Source of the DNA: Flavobacteriales bacterium
GTDB lineage: Bacteria; Bacteroidota; Bacteroidia; Flavobacteriales; Flavobacteriaceae
Assembly: GCA_026983815.1 (NCBI GenBank)
Contig: JALSTJ010000436.1
Location: 1-6,407 of the forward strand
Length of the DNA stretch: 6,407 bases
Direction: 5' to 3'
Part shown: positions 1 through 6,407 of the stretch, piece by piece
Numbering within the stretch: position 1 is the stretch's first letter
How the letters are laid out: each line of letters opens with the position of its first letter
Notes under the pieces: generated by a model
The model's input: only the letters and a program-made list of their open reading frames with translations
Database searches by the model: none
Told to the model about the DNA's origin: nothing
Made by a program: the position numbers and the translations under genes

Positions 1-372
1 ATCAAACGTTTGCATATGATTTTGGCGGTTTTGGAAAAACGTATGGGGTTTAAATTGGGAGCAAAAGATGTTTTTTTGAATATTACCGGCGGTATAAAAA
101 TTGATGACCCCGCTATCGATTTAGCAGTAGCAACCGCCATTTTATCATCAAATAACGACAATCCCATTCCTTCGGTTTGGGCATTTGCGGGCGAAGTGGG
201 TTTAACCGGCGAAGTGCGTCCGGTAACACGTATCGAACAACGAATTTCGGAAGCGGAAAAATTGGGATTTGAAAAAATATTTATTTCGGCTCATAACAAA
301 ATAAACCCCGAAAATTATCATATACAAATCATAGGTATTAACGAAATACAAGACTTAAATGAAATCATATAA
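1..372 (+). CDS. radA: DNA repair protein RadA, C-terminal part (5' end outside window)
   Basis: This is the last 123 codons of radA, read from the first base of the window; the gene is open to the left. RadA (Sms) is a cytosolic RecA-like ATPase that helps process branched recombination intermediates. The visible part is the C-terminal Lon-protease-like domain, recognised by the family segments LAVLEKR near the start, GAKDVFLNITGG, DDPAIDLAVA, and the block FAGEVGLTGEVRPV followed by RI.EA.KLGF. The N-terminal zinc finger, Walker A and KNRFG motifs lie outside the window. The TTG at 10 and ATG at 16 fall inside the conserved domain, so neither is the gene start. The TAA stop lies inside the next gene, which overlaps by 14 bases in another frame. 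No frameshift or truncation is seen. Confidence 0.95.
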   Translation: MKRLHMILAVLEKRMGFKLGAKDVFLNITGGIKIDDPAIDLAVATAILSSNNDNPIPSVWAFAGEVGLTGEVRPVTRIEQRISEAEKLGFEKIFISAHNKINPENYHIQIIGINEIQDLNEII

Positions 373-1168
373 ACCGACTTATTTTTTATTGCTTCTGCTT
401 ATTTTATTGAGTTTTTCTTGCAACAATGAGCAATCGTCAAAAGAAAATGATGAGAATTTTAGTATCAAAAAGGATACCTTTAATTTTCTACCGACTTCAA
501 CAACGGGACAAGTCGTACATCATAAATATTATACTTTATCTTATAACGAAAAATATGAAAATTCGGAATGGGTTGCTTATGTTTTGACCAAAAAAGAAGT
601 CAGCAAAGCCCAACGTGAAAGACCTTATTTTATACGCGACCCGAAAGTAAAAACGCGTTCGCCATCCTACAAAGATTACTATCCTTATGGCTACGAAAAA
701 GGACATTTGGTGCCGGCTGCCGACCGTCGATTTTCGGAAGAAGCTTTTGACGAAACATTTTACACGTCCAATGTTAGTCCAATGGATCATTACTTTAATG
801 GTGGCATCTGGAACGACTTGGAAAAACAAGTGCGTTATTGGGCAAAACGCTACGGAAAACTTTATGTGGTAACCGGCGGTGTTTTGAAACCCGGATTGGA
901 ACGCATCAGCAGAGAACGAGTTGCCGTCCCCGATTATTTTTATAAAGTTGTGCTGGATTACAACCCGAAACATCCGAAAATGATAGGATTTTTAATCAAA
1001 CACCACGATAGTTTGGTCAGTCCGAAAGTTTTTGCCGTACCGGTTGATAGTATTGAAAAAATTACAGGAATAGATTTCTTTCCTGCGCTACCGGATTCAT
1101 TGGAAAATAAATTGGAATCAGAAAACAAACCCAATCAGTGGAAATTTGTTCATTTTCAAAGGTATTAA
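359..1168 (+). CDS. DNA/RNA non-specific endonuclease family lipoprotein
   Basis: The product is a 269-residue predicted lipoprotein of the beta-beta-alpha-metal nuclease family (Serratia nuclease, NucA, EndoG), which cuts DNA and RNA using one Mg2+ ion. Residues 1-20 form a lipoprotein signal peptide: Lys near the N terminus, a Leu-rich core at 9-17, then SFS-C with the lipidation Cys at 21. This predicts export and membrane anchoring. A polar linker follows, and the nuclease domain covers about 50-265. The general-base His is H116 within EKGH (113-116), where most relatives have DRGH. Expected metal-side residues are N147 (in FNGGIW) and E155 (in DLE), 8 apart as in Serratia nuclease (N119, E127). 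TSNVSP (136-141) and VTGGVL (170-175) are further family segments. The start is set by the signal peptide; no Shine-Dalgarno is visible. It overlaps radA by 14 bases, suggesting co-transcription. The substrate and physiological role (nutrient scavenging or defence) are unknown. Confidence 0.9.
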   Translation: MKSYKPTYFLLLLLILLSFSCNNEQSSKENDENFSIKKDTFNFLPTSTTGQVVHHKYYTLSYNEKYENSEWVAYVLTKKEVSKAQRERPYFIRDPKVKTRSPSYKDYYPYGYEKGHLVPAADRRFSEEAFDETFYTSNVSPMDHYFNGGIWNDLEKQVRYWAKRYGKLYVVTGGVLKPGLERISRERVAVPDYFYKVVLDYNPKHPKMIGFLIKHHDSLVSPKVFAVPVDSIEKITGIDFFPALPDSLENKLESENKPNQWKFVHFQRY

Positions 1169-1181
1169 TCTCAAACAACAT

Positions 1182-1214
1182 AAAAAAACCATTGAAAATT
1201 TCAATGGTTTTTTT
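1182..1214. terminator. Bidirectional intrinsic terminator between convergent genes
   Basis: The stem CCATTGAA (1189-1196) pairs with TTCAATGG (1200-1207) around a 3-base loop. The stem is preceded by seven A (1182-1188) and followed by seven T (1208-1214). It therefore reads as a hairpin plus U-tract from either strand. It begins 13 bases after the nuclease stop and ends about 20 bases beyond the nqrF stop, where both transcripts should end. The stem is short and contains only three G-C pairs, but A-T pairing of the flanking tracts would extend it. Confidence 0.85.
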
Positions 1215-1234
1215 ATTAAATTAGACATTATGAA

Positions 1235-2542
1235 CTAACCTCCAAAATCATCAAAACGTATATTTTCAGGTGGAACACCCAAATTATCAAGCATATTTAC
1301 CACAGCTTTATTCATCATGGGTGGACCACAGAAATAGTATTCAATATCTTCAGGTGTTTCATGTTTGCTCAAATAATTGTCATATAAAGCTTGGTGAACA
1401 AAACCTGTAAAACCATCTCCGGGACAATCCAAACATTCTTTTACTTTCCATTCATCTTCGGGTCGAGGCTCTGATAAGACTAAATAGAATTTGAAATTCG
1501 GGAATTCTTTTTCCAATCCACGGAAATGATCAACATAGAACAATTCACGTTTGGAACGTCCTCCATACCAATAAGAAACTTTTCTGTTGGTTTTTAACGT
1601 TTTAAACAAATGGAACAAATGCGAACGCATTGGTGCCATTCCTGCTCCACCACCGATATAAACCATTTCTGAATCGGAATCCTCATTGATAAAGAATTCA
1701 CCGTAAGGTCCTGAGATTTTTACTATATCACCTGGTTTGCGTGAGAAAATATATGATGAGGCAACTCCCGGATTAACATCCATCCAACCATTTTTTTCTC
1801 TGTCCCAAGGTGGAGTTGCGATACGAACATTTAGCATAATTCTTCGTCCTTCTGCGGGGTAACTCGCCATTGAATAAGCACGTGTTACCTCTTCGTCATT
1901 TTTCATTACCAAGGGCCAAAGGTTGAATTTATCCCAATCCTCTTTGAATTTCTCGGGTTCTCCGGGATGTTCTTCGGGATGAGCTGTAATATCAATATCT
2001 TTATAAGGTATTACTGCCGGGGGGACATCTATTTGAATATATCCACCGGGTTTGTAATTGATATCTTCAGGCACTTCAACTACAAATTCTTTGATAAAGG
2101 AAGCGACATTGTAATTGGAAACTACTTTGGCATCCCATTTTTTCACACCGAATACTTCTTCCGGGACTTCAATTTCCATATCTTCTTTAACCTTCACTTG
2201 GCAACCCAAACGCCAACCTTCTTCTTTCTCTTTCAAGGTAAAGTTAGGTTCTTCGGTAGGTAACATTTCACCTCCACCACTTTTGACTTTTACTCTACAC
2301 TGCAAGCAAGTTCCACCACCACCGCAGGCAGAAGGTAAAAATATTTTTTCATTGGATAAAGTTGCAAGCAAACTACTACCTGAATCCACTTCCACTTCTT
2401 TTTCTCCATTTATTTTGATTTTTACTTTGCCGCCAGGCAATAGTTTTGCTTTTGCCCAAAGCAATAATACTACTAGTATCAGCACAATTACAAGAAAAAC
2501 TACTACACTTGCAATGATTACTTTTGTCATATTTTGATCCAT
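1235..2542 (-). CDS. nqrF: Na+-translocating NADH:quinone oxidoreductase subunit F (NADH-oxidising)
   Basis: NqrF is the electron-entry subunit of Na+-NQR: it oxidises NADH on the cytosolic side and passes electrons through FAD to a 2Fe-2S centre. The protein has 435 residues, slightly longer than the Vibrio form. One membrane helix spans about 8-30. A ferredoxin domain (about 38-130) carries the cluster ligands C73, C79, C82 and C114 within ACGGGGTCLQC and GC. The FAD-binding reductase domain has RAYSMA at 221-226. The NADH-binding domain has GGGAGMAPMRS at 297-307 and FCGPPMM at 404-410. The C terminus is DDFGG. An extra CxxC (C370, C373) sits in the NADH domain. The start at 2542 is supported by the upstream stop of nqrE 19 bases away; a second ATG four codons later (2530) is possible. 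It is the last gene of the operon, just before the terminator. Confidence 0.98.
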   Translation of the reverse strand: MDQNMTKVIIASVVVFLVIVLILVVLLLWAKAKLLPGGKVKIKINGEKEVEVDSGSSLLATLSNEKIFLPSACGGGGTCLQCRVKVKSGGGEMLPTEEPNFTLKEKEEGWRLGCQVKVKEDMEIEVPEEVFGVKKWDAKVVSNYNVASFIKEFVVEVPEDINYKPGGYIQIDVPPAVIPYKDIDITAHPEEHPGEPEKFKEDWDKFNLWPLVMKNDEEVTRAYSMASYPAEGRRIMLNVRIATPPWDREKNGWMDVNPGVASSYIFSRKPGDIVKISGPYGEFFINEDSDSEMVYIGGGAGMAPMRSHLFHLFKTLKTNRKVSYWYGGRSKRELFYVDHFRGLEKEFPNFKFYLVLSEPRPEDEWKVKECLDCPGDGFTGFVHQALYDNYLSKHETPEDIEYYFCGPPMMNKAVVNMLDNLGVPPENIRFDDFGG

Positions 2543-2561
2543 CTTCTAAAATCTTTTTTTA

Positions 2562-3176
2562 TTATATTTTAATTCCCATAAAAGCCATAAAAGCGATAGC
2601 CATCAATCCGGTAACTATAAAAGTAATTCCTATCCCTCTTAAAGGTTTTGGAACATTTGAATATGAAATTTTTTCTCGAATAGCTGCCAAGAAAACAATA
2701 GCCATCATCCAACCGATACCCGAACCCAATCCATAAGCAATGGTTTCGGATACGCTTGTAAATTCTTTTTGTTGCATAAACAAAGAGCCTCCTAAAATTG
2801 CACAGTTTACCGCTATCAATGGTAAGAAAATTCCCAATGATGAATATAATGCCGGTGCAAATCTTTCAACAAACATTTCCACCAATTGGACCATAGCGGC
2901 AATGACCGCAATAAACATAATAAAACTCAAAAAGCTTAAATCTATATTTGCCAATGAAGGATCTAACCATTTCAATGCGCCGGGTTGCAATAAATACTTG
3001 TCAATCAAGAAATTGACCGGAACGGTTATCGCCAAAACAAATACAACAGCTGCTCCCAGACCCATTGCAGTTTTTACCTTTTTGGATACAGCCAGATAAG
3101 AACACATACCCAAGAAGAAGGCAAAAATCATATTTTCTATAAAAATACTTCTAATAAAAATGTTTACTAATTCCAT
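2562..3176 (-). CDS. nqrE: Na+-translocating NADH:quinone oxidoreductase subunit E
   Basis: NqrE is a 204-residue integral membrane subunit of Na+-NQR with about six predicted helices. It is an inverted-topology paralogue of NqrD. The two subunits hold an intramembrane iron centre that relays electrons between the NqrF 2Fe-2S cluster and the NqrC FMN. The expected ligands are C25 (in LGMCSYLAVSK) and C125 (in AVNCAILGG), the only two cysteines in the protein. Other family segments are the GLGSGIGWMMA stretch at 149-159 and IREKI at 166-170. The related RnfA is the main alternative for an isolated gene, but the neighbours settle it as Nqr. It lies 12 bases after nqrD and 19 before nqrF. No Shine-Dalgarno is seen. 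Confidence 0.97.
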   Translation of the reverse strand: MELVNIFIRSIFIENMIFAFFLGMCSYLAVSKKVKTAMGLGAAVVFVLAITVPVNFLIDKYLLQPGALKWLDPSLANIDLSFLSFIMFIAVIAAMVQLVEMFVERFAPALYSSLGIFLPLIAVNCAILGGSLFMQQKEFTSVSETIAYGLGSGIGWMMAIVFLAAIREKISYSNVPKPLRGIGITFIVTGLMAIAFMAFMGIKI

Positions 3177-3188
3177 ACTATAAAAAGT

Positions 3189-3818
3189 TTAGTTTTTTTC
3201 GGTTAATTCGGGATACAAAGCTCTTTGCACCCAAATATAAATTCCCAAAGTTATCAATGCCATTGCGGGCAATAACATCATGGCATTGTTTACATATCCA
3301 TGGTCATAAAGCCATTGAGGAACTACTTTATGATCAAACAAAGTTCCGGAACCAAGCAATTCTCTAAAAAATGCTACAATTATCAATACCAAACCATATC
3401 CTGCACCATTTCCAATACCATCAAGAAACGAATCCAAAGGTTTGTTTCCCATTGCAAATGCTTCCAAACGTCCCATTACGATACAGTTTGTAATAATAAG
3501 TCCTACGAATACGGACAATTGTTTACTTACATCATAAGCAAAAGCTCTTAAAATCTGGTCTACCAAGATTACTAATGCCGCTACAACTAATAATTGTATA
3601 ATGATACGAATTCGCGTAGGAATATAATTACGTATCAATGAGATGATTAAGTTACTAAATGCCACTACAACCATTACGGAAAGTGCCATGACAATTGCCG
3701 GCATGAGTTTAACGGTAATTGCCAATGCTGAACATATACCCAAAATTTGAACAGTAATTGGGTTGTTTTCATTTAAAGGATCTGTTACCAGATCTAACCA
3801 TTTATGTTTTTTAGCCAT
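3189..3818 (-). CDS. nqrD: Na+-translocating NADH:quinone oxidoreductase subunit D
   Basis: NqrD is a 209-residue membrane subunit of Na+-NQR with about six predicted helices. With NqrE it binds the intramembrane iron centre. The only two cysteines are C29 (in ILGICSALAIT) and C112 (in ITNCIVMGR), which are the conserved ligand positions in this family. The segment MGRLEAFAMGNKP (115-127) and the DGIGNGAGYG stretch (133-142) are typical of the NqrD/RnfE family. RnfE is excluded by the complete nqr neighbourhood. The length matches the family. The ATG follows the nqrC stop by only 6 bases, so translation is probably coupled to nqrC. Confidence 0.97.
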   Translation of the reverse strand: MAKKHKWLDLVTDPLNENNPITVQILGICSALAITVKLMPAIVMALSVMVVVAFSNLIISLIRNYIPTRIRIIIQLLVVAALVILVDQILRAFAYDVSKQLSVFVGLIITNCIVMGRLEAFAMGNKPLDSFLDGIGNGAGYGLVLIIVAFFRELLGSGTLFDHKVVPQWLYDHGYVNNAMMLLPAMALITLGIYIWVQRALYPELTEKN

Positions 3819-3824
3819 AACTAA

Positions 3825-4589
3825 TTATTTTTTTTGTTGTTTTATTTTTTTAAAAAAGGGCAAGTAATGTTTCAACCTTTCATTTATCATATTGCTGACA
3901 CCATTACTGGTCAAAGTTGCACCCGAAATTGCATCTACTTCGTGATCTTCTTTATCCATATTTTTGGGATCTTTATTGGTTTTTGACAAGATAATTCCTT
4001 TATAAGTTCCGTCTTTATCCAATATTTTTTCACCTTTAAACTGGTTTTCAAACCATTTTTTTGTGATTTCAGCTCCTAATCCTGGTGTTTCTCCTTTATG
4101 TCCGAATTTTACTCCGGCTACTGTATTCATATCTCCTTCCAAAGCTATATATCCCCATATATCATCCCAAAGTCCTTTTCCGTAAAGAGGAATCACATAA
4201 TAGGTTTTTCCATCCTTATCAGCAATAAAAATTGGAAAACGTTGTTCCTCAACCGGTTTTTTAATTTCGGTCTTCATATTGATATCAAAAGCTTTTACAT
4301 TTTTGTCGATATCACCATTGCTTTTCAAAGCATATTGTTTGATAAAATATTTTTTGAAATATTGTTCTATGGTTTTATAATTCAATTTTAATCCTTCCGC
4401 TACTGCTTTGGATGATAATTTATCTTGATCCAAACCGATGGTATACATAATATCGGTCATTTTTTCTTGTCTTTTGTTTTGCTCTTGCAGAGGTTTAAGT
4501 CCCATTGCTGCCAATGAAAGCAGTACGCCAATGATAACTACAACTATCGAAGCAAAAAATATGGTATATAAATTACTGTTTCTGTCCAT
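3825..4589 (-). CDS. nqrC: Na+-translocating NADH:quinone oxidoreductase subunit C (covalent FMN)
   Basis: NqrC is a 254-residue subunit of Na+-NQR with one N-terminal membrane helix (about 9-30) and a periplasmic FMN-binding domain. FMN is attached by a phosphoester bond to a Thr through the flavin transferase ApbE. The attachment motif is intact: DAISGATLT at 219-227, with T225 the expected acceptor. Upstream family features include LYGKGLWDDIWGYIAL (135-150) and the GHKGETPGLGAEI stretch (163-175). The C terminus is lysine-rich. Length is normal for the family. RnfG shares the domain, but the operon identifies this as NqrC. It starts 11 bases after the nqrB stop and ends 6 bases before nqrD. 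No Shine-Dalgarno is visible. Confidence 0.97.
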   Translation of the reverse strand: MDRNSNLYTIFFASIVVVIIGVLLSLAAMGLKPLQEQNKRQEKMTDIMYTIGLDQDKLSSKAVAEGLKLNYKTIEQYFKKYFIKQYALKSNGDIDKNVKAFDINMKTEIKKPVEEQRFPIFIADKDGKTYYVIPLYGKGLWDDIWGYIALEGDMNTVAGVKFGHKGETPGLGAEITKKWFENQFKGEKILDKDGTYKGIILSKTNKDPKNMDKEDHEVDAISGATLTSNGVSNMINERLKHYLPFFKKIKQQKK

Positions 4590-4600
4590 AATACTGTCAA

Positions 4601-5749
4601 TTAAGCCGTTTGTTTTTGAAATCTTTTCATTCTTTTTTTGATATTGGCTTGCACTACATAATAATCAATAGTAGGCGCTACAACATTTAGCAATAAAATA
4701 GCCAACATTACTCCTTCGGGATAAGCAGGATTGAATACCCGAATCAATATAGCAAAGATTCCGATTAAAAATCCATATATCCATTTTCCCCTACGGGTTT
4801 GAGCCGCAGTAACCGGATCAGTAGCCATAAATACCAAACCAAAAGCCAAACCACCAACCAATAGATGTTGCCACCAAGGAAAACGCATCAATTCATTGGC
4901 TCCCCAAAGATTAAAAATAAATGCCATAAGTGATGCCCCTAATAAAGTAGATAACATAATTCTCCAACTTCCTACTTTGGTGTAAAGCAATAATGCAGCA
5001 CCAATCAAAATCATCAATACAGAAGTTTCACCGATACTTCCGGGAATAGTTCCAAAAAACATATCTTTCCAATTATAAGCAATTTGATGTCCTTGCCCTA
5101 ATGCTCCCAAAATAGTTTCACCCGAATATGCATCAACATTTTCGGGTTTGGGAATCCAAACTTCATTTCCCGACATAAATGTAGGATAAGCAAAAAAAGT
5201 AAATGCTCTGGCTGTCAATGCGGGATTGAGAATATTCATTCCCGTTCCTCCAAATACCTCTTTACCGATAATTACAGCAAAAGCTACAGATATTGCCAGA
5301 ATCCATAAAGGAATGGTTACCGGCATGATAAGGGGTATAAGTAAACCGGTTACCAAATAACCTTCATTGACATCGTGTCCGCGTAAAATGGAAAAATAAA
5401 ACTCAATTCCCAATCCTACAACATAAGAAACGATAATCAACGGAATAACTTTCCAAAATCCGTAAACAAAAGCATCCCAATTTGTAAATGCGGTTCCTGC
5501 TTGGTGGTAATATTGATATCCTACATTCCACATTCCAAAAATAGTAGCGGGTATCAATGCCAATACAACGGTAAACATGACTCTTTTTAAATCTACGGAA
5601 TCACGAATATGAGCTCCATATTTGGTTGTTTCATCAGGGACAAACATAAAAGTATACATGGCTTGATATGCCGGGTGATACTTTTCGAATTTTCCTCCTT
5701 CGAGAAACAAATGCTCGTATTTCTTAAAAAATTTCTCTATAAATTTCAT
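4601..5749 (-). CDS. nqrB: Na+-translocating NADH:quinone oxidoreductase subunit B (covalent FMN)
   Basis: NqrB is a 382-residue polytopic membrane subunit of Na+-NQR, with roughly ten hydrophobic segments after a cytosolic N terminus of about 55 residues. It carries a covalent FMN and riboflavin and contains the Na+ pathway and, with NqrA, the quinone-reaction region. Conserved blocks are VTGLLIPL (133-140), GKEVFGGTG (162-170), NILNPAL (172-178), GSIGETS (237-243), FMATDPV (308-314) and NPAYPEG (340-346). The FMN attachment site is DAYSGET (206-212): the acceptor Thr is kept as T212, but the usual Ala before it is Glu. The rest aligns well with the family, so the gene looks functional. It starts 24 bases after the nqrA stop, with an AT-only stretch except for one G and no Shine-Dalgarno. 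Confidence 0.97.
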   Translation of the reverse strand: MKFIEKFFKKYEHLFLEGGKFEKYHPAYQAMYTFMFVPDETTKYGAHIRDSVDLKRVMFTVVLALIPATIFGMWNVGYQYYHQAGTAFTNWDAFVYGFWKVIPLIIVSYVVGLGIEFYFSILRGHDVNEGYLVTGLLIPLIMPVTIPLWILAISVAFAVIIGKEVFGGTGMNILNPALTARAFTFFAYPTFMSGNEVWIPKPENVDAYSGETILGALGQGHQIAYNWKDMFFGTIPGSIGETSVLMILIGAALLLYTKVGSWRIMLSTLLGASLMAFIFNLWGANELMRFPWWQHLLVGGLAFGLVFMATDPVTAAQTRRGKWIYGFLIGIFAILIRVFNPAYPEGVMLAILLLNVVAPTIDYYVVQANIKKRMKRFQKQTA

Positions 5750-5773
5750 TTTATATTATCTATTTATTAATTT

Positions 5774-6407
5774 TTAACTTTCCATTTCTACTTGCATCAC
5801 ATCCAATCCTTTACGGATGATGTATTGCGTATCTATTTTTGATGAACTGATATAATCCAGCAAGGCAAAGTCTTCCGGAGCCACTTCTAAAATTCCCAAT
5901 GCTTCCATTTTTTCTACATCGCCAATCATTGCTGCTTTGAGCAAATGAACGGGAAAAATATCCAAGGGCATTACACTTTCATATTCATCAGTCATGACAA
6001 ACGCACGTTCTTCCCCAAAAAGATTGGCGTCCAAATCCATTTCTTTATTAGAAGGCAGCAAACTAAATCTGTAGAAACTTTTTCTATTGGGTCCAAAAAA
6101 CGGCAACCAACCCATAAAAGTTGATTTTTTTCCTAAAGGAATAACTGTAATTTCGTTATCATAAAAATTTAAGAATAAATCCTTAGAAATATCAGCACCT
6201 GTTAAAACATTTCCGCTGATAATTCTATAATCTCCGGATTTTAATTTATCTGATAAAAATTCTTTTAAATTGGCGCCGGATTTAATTTTATAATATTTTG
6301 GTTCTTTTACCATACTTCCGGCAAGTCCAATGGTTTTTTCAGGATTATAAATTCCGGTATTGAAAAAACTTCCCATTTGTGTAACATCTGTCGGATTGAT
6401 TACCCAA
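5774..6407 (-). CDS. nqrA: Na+-translocating NADH:quinone oxidoreductase subunit A, C-terminal part (5' end outside window)
   Basis: This is the C-terminal 210 codons of nqrA, about half of a typical 450-residue protein. The reading frame stays open to the right edge; the ATG at 6376 is internal, since the upstream residues WVINPTDV continue a conserved NqrA segment. NqrA is a cytosolic, membrane-associated subunit without redox cofactor that works with NqrB at the quinone site. Family features seen are RIISGNVLTG, the segment MGWLPFF followed by SFYRFS, ERAF.MTDEYE, MPLDIFPVHLLKAAMIGD, EALGILEVAPEDFALLDY, and the final IIRKGLD. The visible part has no cysteine; where some relatives have a C..VCPSK-type segment, this one reads YISSSK. 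It is the first gene of the operon, so its start and the promoter are not in the window. Confidence 0.97.
   Translation of the reverse strand, partial: WVINPTDVTQMGSFFNTGIYNPEKTIGLAGSMVKEPKYYKIKSGANLKEFLSDKLKSGDYRIISGNVLTGADISKDLFLNFYDNEITVIPLGKKSTFMGWLPFFGPNRKSFYRFSLLPSNKEMDLDANLFGEERAFVMTDEYESVMPLDIFPVHLLKAAMIGDVEKMEALGILEVAPEDFALLDYISSSKIDTQYIIRKGLDVMQVEMES

Noticed and set aside
10..372. Short independent gene starting at TTG 10 or ATG 16
   Set aside because: The conserved RadA sequence continues upstream to base 1, so these are internal codons of a gene cut by the window edge.
536..973. Open frame of 145 codons on the - strand inside the nuclease gene
   Set aside because: It is fully antisense to a well-recognised gene, has no family resemblance, and is Phe/Ile-rich as expected for the complement of an AT-rich coding sequence.
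2115..2537. Open frame of 140 codons on the + strand inside nqrF
   Set aside because: It is antisense to the conserved NqrF N-terminal and ferredoxin region; its Ser/Pro/Thr-rich translation is a shadow of the real gene.
3845..3856. T-tract followed by A-tract, possible terminator or hairpin
   Set aside because: It encodes the Phe-Lys-Lys part of the NqrC C terminus, has no G-C stem, and sits within the operon.
4591..4600. TTGACAGTAT on the - strand between nqrB and nqrC, like a -35 box
   Set aside because: It lies in an 11-base gap with no matching -10 before the nqrC start, and the Bacteroidota main promoter has a different consensus (TAnnTTTG at -7).
1235..6407. Rnf complex (RnfABCDGE) as an alternative identity for the - strand operon
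   Set aside because: The set has NqrF with the NADH/FAD reductase domain and NqrA, in A-B-C-D-E-F order, and lacks RnfB and an iron-sulfur RnfC.

Overview
The window comes from a low-GC bacterium of the phylum Bacteroidota, most likely a flavobacterium-like lineage. The evidence is the protein sequence character (RadA, Nqr subunits and a Bacteroidota-style nuclease lipoprotein), the AT-rich DNA, and the lack of a recognisable Shine-Dalgarno sequence before any of the six starts visible here. The genus cannot be fixed from this sequence.

Layout. Two genes run on the + strand from the left edge: the 3' end of radA (DNA repair and recombination), then a gene overlapping it by 14 bases that encodes a predicted lipoprotein of the DNA/RNA non-specific endonuclease family (catalytic His-Asn-Glu set present). 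A short hairpin flanked by A7 and T7 tracts lies just past the nuclease gene. It can act as a terminator in both directions, because everything to its right is on the - strand.

From the right edge leftwards, the - strand carries nqrA (5' end outside the window), nqrB, nqrC, nqrD, nqrE and nqrF, in the standard order with gaps of only 6 to 24 bases. Together they encode the Na+-translocating NADH:quinone oxidoreductase (Na+-NQR). NqrF takes electrons from NADH through FAD and a 2Fe-2S centre. NqrD and NqrE hold an iron centre inside the membrane. NqrC and NqrB carry covalent FMN. NqrA, with NqrB, forms the quinone-reaction part. The enzyme reduces quinone and pumps Na+ out of the cell. The operon promoter must lie to the right of the window.

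There is no gene-free stretch over 300 bases; the largest gap is the 66-base convergent region that holds the terminator. I saw no RNA gene, mobile element, CRISPR array or long repeat. I found no sign of an undescribed multi-gene system: this is mostly a conserved respiratory operon. The points worth checking are small: an SGET (not SGAT) flavin-attachment motif in NqrB, an EKGH (not DRGH) catalytic motif in the nuclease, a CxxC pair in NqrF, and the overlap of a secreted-type nuclease gene with radA.
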